This document shows, in pieces, positions 59,369 through 64,000 of a DNA stretch of 64,000 nt. Each line of letters begins with the position of its first letter. Position 1 is the stretch's first letter. The notes beneath the pieces were generated by a model. The model made no database searches. It saw only the letters and a program-made list of their open reading frames with translations, and was not told the origin of the DNA. Source of the stretch: Chromobotia macracanthus (lineage: Eukaryota > Chordata > Actinopteri > Cypriniformes > Botiidae); contig JAZGTH010000067.1 in NCBI GenBank assembly GCA_036877525.1, forward strand, positions 5,584,501-5,648,500, given 5' to 3'. The position numbers and the translations under genes are program-made.

Positions 59369-60034
59369 GTAAGATACACATGCACAATTTTAATATGGTT
59401 TGGTTATAGTAAATTGGTTTATCAAACCACTTTTGTCACTTTTTGGGCTCCCAATTCATTTTTGATAGCTGAACCCCTAGGTCTCAGATCATTTGCCCTT
59501 TGATATTTTTATGGTAACCTCTAAAAATTATTACATTTATTTCACAATTATTTTAAATTATTTTACTGCTTTGCATGTCCACTTGTGAAGTTTAAATGTT
59601 TTTTAAAGGAAATTGTATTTTTATTTTCCAAGAATGAATTTATAGATGTGTAGATTTGATCTAATGCTTTCTACAGTGATTGCTGTAGATTTGAAAGGCT
59701 TAAGTTACAGTGTTGTCTTAGTAAACTGGAGGGATGACTACTGAAAGTAAGGCTTAAATAAATAAAGCTGTTATTTCAAGCAGTATTAATTATTCAGTGT
59801 TGCATATTCTGTCACAATCTTCTAAACCCCTCAGAACTCCCTCACAAATCCCTCAGGATTTAAGAATTCCTAGCTAGCTAGTGAAGCTTAATGTCTTAAT
59901 GACACTGTGACTAGCAATGCTAGTCTTTTCATTAGGGTTGAAACCTCTTACACCAAAAATGAACACTTGATAAATAGAATGGCAAATTGTTCTTGCTGGA
60001 TCTTTGTAGCATTTATGTTTGTGTTTTCGTTCAG
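59369..60034 (+). other. shank3: Intron 11 of the visible SHANK3 gene
   Basis: This is 666 nt of AT-rich non-coding sequence ending in ttttcgttcAG. No repeat or other feature is recognised. Confidence 0.9.
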
Positions 60035-60140
60035 TCTCTATTTGAGCGGCAAGGTCTTGCTCTTCATGGTGCTCTTCACCCAGCTTTGGAAAAAGCCCAC
60101 ATGCAGCTGCCGAAAAGCATGGCCAGAACCAAGTCATTTG
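60035..60140 (+). CDS. shank3: SHANK3 exon (window exon 12): SLFERQGL block
   Basis: This 106-nt exon runs from acceptor gttttcgttcAG (60033-60034) to donor GTAATC (60141). It encodes SLFERQGLALHGALHPALEK, then AHMQLPKSMARTKSF. Human SHANK3 has SSLFERQGLPGPEKLPGSLR and later PRTKSVG (from memory). The conserved ends (SLFERQGL, RTKSFG) support the call, while the middle is lineage-specific and longer here. It starts at a codon boundary and leaves after one base, completed by exon 13 (G-A-T-E-E-D). Confidence 0.93.
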
Positions 60141-60432
60141 GTAATCTTTTATACCAATAGTCTTAACAGATTATTTACACATACCAAATTTAGACTCTCA
60201 GTTTGTTTAGCCTTGTTCTGGCTTCTGTCTTTTTTGTGATCATAAAATCTCAATGTATTGCAATGTCATACTCTAATCCATAAAAAATGTTTTTAATGGC
60301 ATGAAAAGAGAAAATAATTAGAGATAATTGCACAGGTTGAATCCATAGAGTATTGTACACGTATTTATCGTCAGAGCCCTTTCTATATGTTTATAAATTG
60401 TTATAGTTCTATCTATCCTTCTGTCTGTGCAG
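60141..60432 (+). other. shank3: Intron 12 of the visible SHANK3 gene
   Basis: This 292-nt AT-rich intron ends in ccttctgtctgtgcAG. Nothing else is recognised. Confidence 0.92.
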
Positions 60433-62878
60433 GAGCGACTGAAGAGGATCGACTCTCTGCCCTAGCAGCGGAGCACAGGTTTCCGCGGAGCTCCTCCATG
60501 ACAGACAGCCTGAGAGACAGCCATAATATCCCTCCCCCTCCCCAAACTGCACCCCCTCCTCCCCCATCACTCTACTATCTTGATACTGGCCCCCCTCCTT
60601 CCTTCTGCCCACCTCCACCCCCTGGCCGCATTCATGACCCAAGCCGCTCCAGTTTTAAACCAGGCTCTGAGCCAAGACTGCATGCTTTGCCACAGACAAT
60701 GTCCGCCGAGCTGTTTGAGCCCCCTCGTCACGCCTCCCACATGGACCGTCAAAAAAAAGCCCGCTCCATGATCATCCTGCAGGACTCCTCCCACCTCCCT
60801 GTGGAACCTACGGACATCCCAAGGCCAGGTCCAATTTCGACTCCACCTGAGAGGATCAAGCGGAAAGGTCGAATCATTGATAACCCCTACGCCAATGTGG
60901 GCCAGTTCAGCGTAGGCCTGTTCACGCCCCCTCCAAGCAAGCCACAGCGGAGGAAGAGTCCACTTGTAAAACAACTGCAGGTTGAAGATGCTCAGGAGAG
61001 AGCCTCACTAGCACTGGCATCTATCCATGCCAGAGAACACTCTCCGTCTGGACGCCGAGTTGCCCACCACACCAGCAGGGCTGATTTCTACCAGCAGCAG
61101 CTGTTGCAGGAACGTAGTCAAGCTCAGACAGAGGGATTGTTGCAAGGAAAAGGACCCTTCGCTGCTGCCATTGCCGATGCTGTGAAAGACCGCGAACGTC
61201 GTTTGGAGGAGAAGCGGAAATCCACAGTCTTCCTATCAGTGGGCACTATGGAGGGCAGTTCAGCTGCACCCCAAGAGGCTCCCTCGCTCACACCATCCCG
61301 TTCTGTTGATGAACGAATGCTCACGCGTGAGCTTAGTCAGTTGCCACCTCCTGCCTTGGCCCTGCGTCCCTCTCCTGGGGGCACCACCTTTATTCATCCA
61401 CTGACAGGCAAGCCCCTGGACCCCAACTCTCCACTGGCACTTGCGCTGGCCGCAAGGGAACGGGCATTAACCTCTCAGAGTCAGTCCCCTTCAAGCAGCC
61501 CTGAGCCCAGAACTAAACATGAAGCTGCTGGAGGGGTGCTATATATGGAGACGCAGACCAAAGAGGCTGAGGGTGAGGGGGATTTTGCCTCACCCCCCTT
61601 TTCCCCTGGACTAAAAAGAACTTATGATGCCTCTGCCGCCCCCACCAGCAAGATTCAGTGGGGAAGTCCTTTATCCACTAGAAAAGAGCTAGACACACGG
61701 ACAGAAAGAAAGGATGAAAGAAAACTTGAGGATAAAAAGAGTATGATCATCAGCATTATGGACACCTCTCAGCAGAAAACTGCTGGGCTTATTATGGTTC
61801 ATGCAACGAGTAATGGGCAGGCTGTGGGGCCCAGCCCAGAGCACAGGGCCCTCTCCCCTAAGGGGGCATTATCAGAGAGCCCAAAACCCATGTTGGCTGA
61901 AATAAAGCGTGCTAAGTCCCCTGGTCCTGATGGTTCCTTAATATCCACCCCACCTACAACCACTACTCCAATTTCACAGCCACCACAGAGCCCGTCCTCA
62001 GATAAAACCCTGGTTCAGGGGAGTTCTGAGGAGGATGTGGAACCCTACACTGTTACCTTACCACCTGCCATGCTTTCCTCCAGTGATGAGGAGACACGTG
62101 AGGAGCTACGCAAAATTGGTGTGGTACCTCCACCAGATGAATTTGCCAATGGCCTTCTTGCAATGGCACCTGGAACAGCAGTATCTCCATTGGTGCAGAC
62201 AACCCCCACAGCCCCATCCTTGGCACCGCCCCCTGCCCCTCCAGCAGCGGCTGCCACAGCAGCACAGGTCACCACTAGCAGCGGCCCGCAAGCAGCCTCA
62301 GGGAAGCCGTCTGAGTCCCATCTGGGCCCAGAGTCTGCTGCTGACTCCGGGGTGGAAGAGGTAGACACTCGAAGCTCCAGTGACCACCACCTGGAGACCA
62401 CAAGTACCATCTCCACTGTCTCCAGCATGTCCACACTGTCCTCAGAGAGCGGCGAGCCCACAGACACCTACACCACGCATGCAGATGGCCAGACGTTCAT
62501 TCTTGATAAGCCGCCAGTGCCTCCAAAGCCAAAGCTCAAGTCCCAGCTCAGCAAGGGCCCGGTGACATTCAGGGACCCCCTGCTCAAGCAGTCATCTGAT
62601 AGTGAATTGCTCTCACAGCAGCACGCAGCTGCGCTGGCTGCTGCTGCGGGAGCCTCAGGCCCGGCCAGACCCCGCTACCTCTTCCAGAGACGCTCCAAGT
62701 TGTGGGGGGACCCCGTGGAACCCCGTCCGCTTGCAGGGGCAGAGGAAGGCAAGCCCACTGTGATTAGCGAGCTCAGCTCACGGCTGCAGCAGCTCAACAA
62801 GGACACACGCTCACTCGGGGAAGAGCCACTTGGAGCTTCACTTGACCCCGGAAGGAAATCTCCAGTGGTCGGTGCAAG
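60433..62878 (+). CDS. shank3: SHANK3 giant exon (window exon 13): proline-rich, Homer- and cortactin-binding region
   Basis: This 2446-nt exon runs from acceptor ctgtctgtgcAG to donor GTAAGG (62879). It encodes about 815 residues with no stop. Landmarks in order are: RFPRSSSM near the start; proline runs PPPPQTAPPPPP (60531-60566) and CPPPPPGR; ARSMIILQDS (about 60762); KPQRRKSPLVKQLQVEDAQE (from 60939); GPFAAAIADAVKDRE (from 61152); RKSTVFLSVG; TFIHPLTGKPLDP; LEDKKSMIISIMDTSQQ; SSSDEETREEL; PPDEF (62130-62144), which fits the Homer EVH1 site PPxxF; SAADSGVEEVDTRSSSDHH; KPPVPPKPK (62508-62534), which fits the cortactin SH3 site; RYLFQRRSKLWGDP; and ISELSSRLQQLNKDTRSLGE. These match human SHANK3 blocks as I recall them. 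Alanine- and proline-rich stretches around 62190-62280 look lineage-specific. The donor leaves an AG for the next exon. The SAM domain lies further downstream. Confidence 0.97.
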
Positions 62879-63419
62879 GTAAGGTGCAAATCCTGCAGCA
62901 GAGAAAATGCAAGGCAGTTCACAACCGAATTACACAATCCATATTTTGCTTATATTCTGCTCAGTTCTGTGAAACTTTTCACCTTTTATATACGGTTCCT
63001 GCATTACTAAGAGATTGCAGAAGCTGATTATAAAAACTGCAAACACGTTTCTTGTTAACCAATGTCAATGAGAACATTGACCCTACACAATTGTTTTTCT
63101 GAGTCTTTTGCTTAATAGAACATTTCATAAAACCTGCAATTTGTCTGAAAATATGTCAATGTGTCATGCTCATGAAACAGACAATGTGCAGCACATACTC
63201 CAACCTGGTAAGCATTACAACCCAACATGTTGAATCTGACACTTTCTCCTGAATGAAACTTAGATCAATGTCAAAGTTTATAACTTGTGTAAGTCCACTG
63301 CTTTTAAAACTTAATGGGCAAACAGTATAAGCACTATATGTCCAAACAATAAAGCAATTCACATTTTGTACTTTATTAAAGCATTAAGAGTTAATGTTTA
63401 ACATGCTTTCTTCACTGAG
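62879..63419 (+). other. shank3: Intron 13 of the visible SHANK3 gene
   Basis: This is 541 nt of AT-rich non-coding sequence. No repeat is recognised. Its right boundary depends on the tentative exon at 63420. Confidence 0.6.
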
Positions 63420-63462
63420 AAGTTTGGAGTCCCAGAGCTATGTCAGCATTCATCGACCACCG
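63420..63462 (+). CDS. shank3: Tentative SHANK3 exon (window exon 14)
   Basis: A 43-nt segment lies between acceptor gctttcttcactgAG (63418-63419) and a strong donor, GTGAGT (63463). With AG from exon 13 it reads R-SLESQSYVSIHRPP without a stop and ends at a codon boundary. A second AG three bases further on could also be used. I do not remember this peptide from mammalian SHANK3, where LFSSLGELSS follows directly. The call rests on splice sites and open phase only. If the downstream exon is entered in phase 2, as direct joining to exon 13 would need, this exon would shift the frame, so it must either be constitutive or be false. Confidence 0.45.
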
Positions 63463-64000
63463 GTGAGTAACGTAGAACTGCCTCAGTCTGGCCTCTAAAC
63501 TGAACCAGAAAAACCTATAGACTATACTGTAGGTAGAGTGATAATACTAGCCATGCTGTTGCCTTTAGGCATCATTTGAGGTTCCTTAGATGCCACAGTG
63601 GTGAACAATCTCTAGGTATCCCTTTTAAACCAATTTCTCAGAAATTGGAGTCTCTGATAACCAGTTTTTCTTGTGGACTCAGGAAACTTTTCGTTTTCTC
63701 TTATGATGGGGATACTGAAGGAACCGTTGAAAATCAGTAGAGTTCGTGAAGGAACTATAAGAACTAAAAGGATGCCTAGAGTTTCTTCATGCACAAATGG
63801 TGCCTTTTTTTACAATTTTTACAGTAAGACGAGTCTTTGCAATACGCGTAGCAGGTGCCACAAGGACAGTTTCTGATAAATTTGTGTTACATGTGAAGGC
63901 TCAAAGGGCAATATTTGTTTTTCCAGCTATGTACTATTTTGCTTATATCCTTAAATACAGCTCAAGTCCTCTATATCCCAACAGATGTGAGAAGGACATG
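63463..64000 (+). other. shank3: Intron after the tentative last exon, running to the window edge
   Basis: This is AT-rich non-coding sequence. I find no match to the next conserved SHANK3 block (LFSSLGEL). A possible acceptor at 63983-63984 (atcccaacAG) lies too close to the window end to judge. Confidence 0.6.

Noticed and set aside
63983..64000. Possible exon start after atcccaacAG at the right window edge
   Set aside because: Only 16 bases follow. Read after the tentative exon 14 the phase gives an immediate stop, and it does not resemble the expected LFSSLGEL block.

Overview
The window is a piece of a vertebrate nuclear genome, most likely a teleost fish and probably a cyprinid. It is AT-rich, exons are short and widely spaced, and there are long (GT)n, (CT)n and (TA)n tracts. 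It also carries many small palindromic DNA transposons and tRNA-derived SINEs of types I associate with carp-like fishes. The species call is inference from the repeats and the gene, not from a database match.

One gene accounts for all coding sequence I can support: the middle and C-terminal part of a SHANK-family postsynaptic scaffold gene on the + strand. The protein fits SHANK3 better than SHANK1 or SHANK2. I find thirteen well-supported exons and one tentative last exon, running from 1122 to 63462. Their splice phases chain without a break: 67, 331, 260, 114, 76, 83, 125, 136, 81, 24, 125, 106, 2446 and 43 nt. In order they encode the end of the ankyrin region (1122-1188), the ankyrin-SH3 linker (3369-3699), the SH3 domain (13400-13659 and 35811-35924), the SH3-PDZ linker (48583-48658), the PDZ domain (52264-54141, three exons), a basic and proline-rich linker (57129-60140), and one giant exon (60433-62878) with the proline-rich, Homer-binding and cortactin-binding region. 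The N-terminal SPN domain and most ankyrin repeats lie left of the window. The end of the C-terminus, including the SAM domain, lies right of it. I cannot tell which fish paralogue (a or b) this is.

The introns are large, up to 22 kb, and hold the rest of the content. Layout: 1-3368, last ankyrin exon and intron 1; 3700-13399, intron 2 with a C/T-rich minisatellite; about 12950-13660, a GC- and CpG-rich island that looks like an internal promoter, with a start codon inside the first SH3 exon; 13660-35810, intron 3 with a candidate 27-nt in-frame microexon and two large minisatellites (42-bp and 39-bp units); 35925-48582, intron 4; 48659-60432, densely spaced exons of the PDZ and linker region; 60433-63462, the giant exon and a tentative small exon.

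The most interesting observations are: (1) a candidate 27-nt microexon at 18015-18041 that would insert nine mostly acidic residues into the SH3 domain; (2) the dual nature of the exon at 13400, usable as an internal exon or as a first exon with its own ATG; (3) two complementary halves of one transposon family flanking a PDZ exon; (4) a 42-bp minisatellite that appears to have grown from an internal segment of a fish transposon. No other protein-coding gene, CRISPR array, functional tRNA or rRNA is supported.
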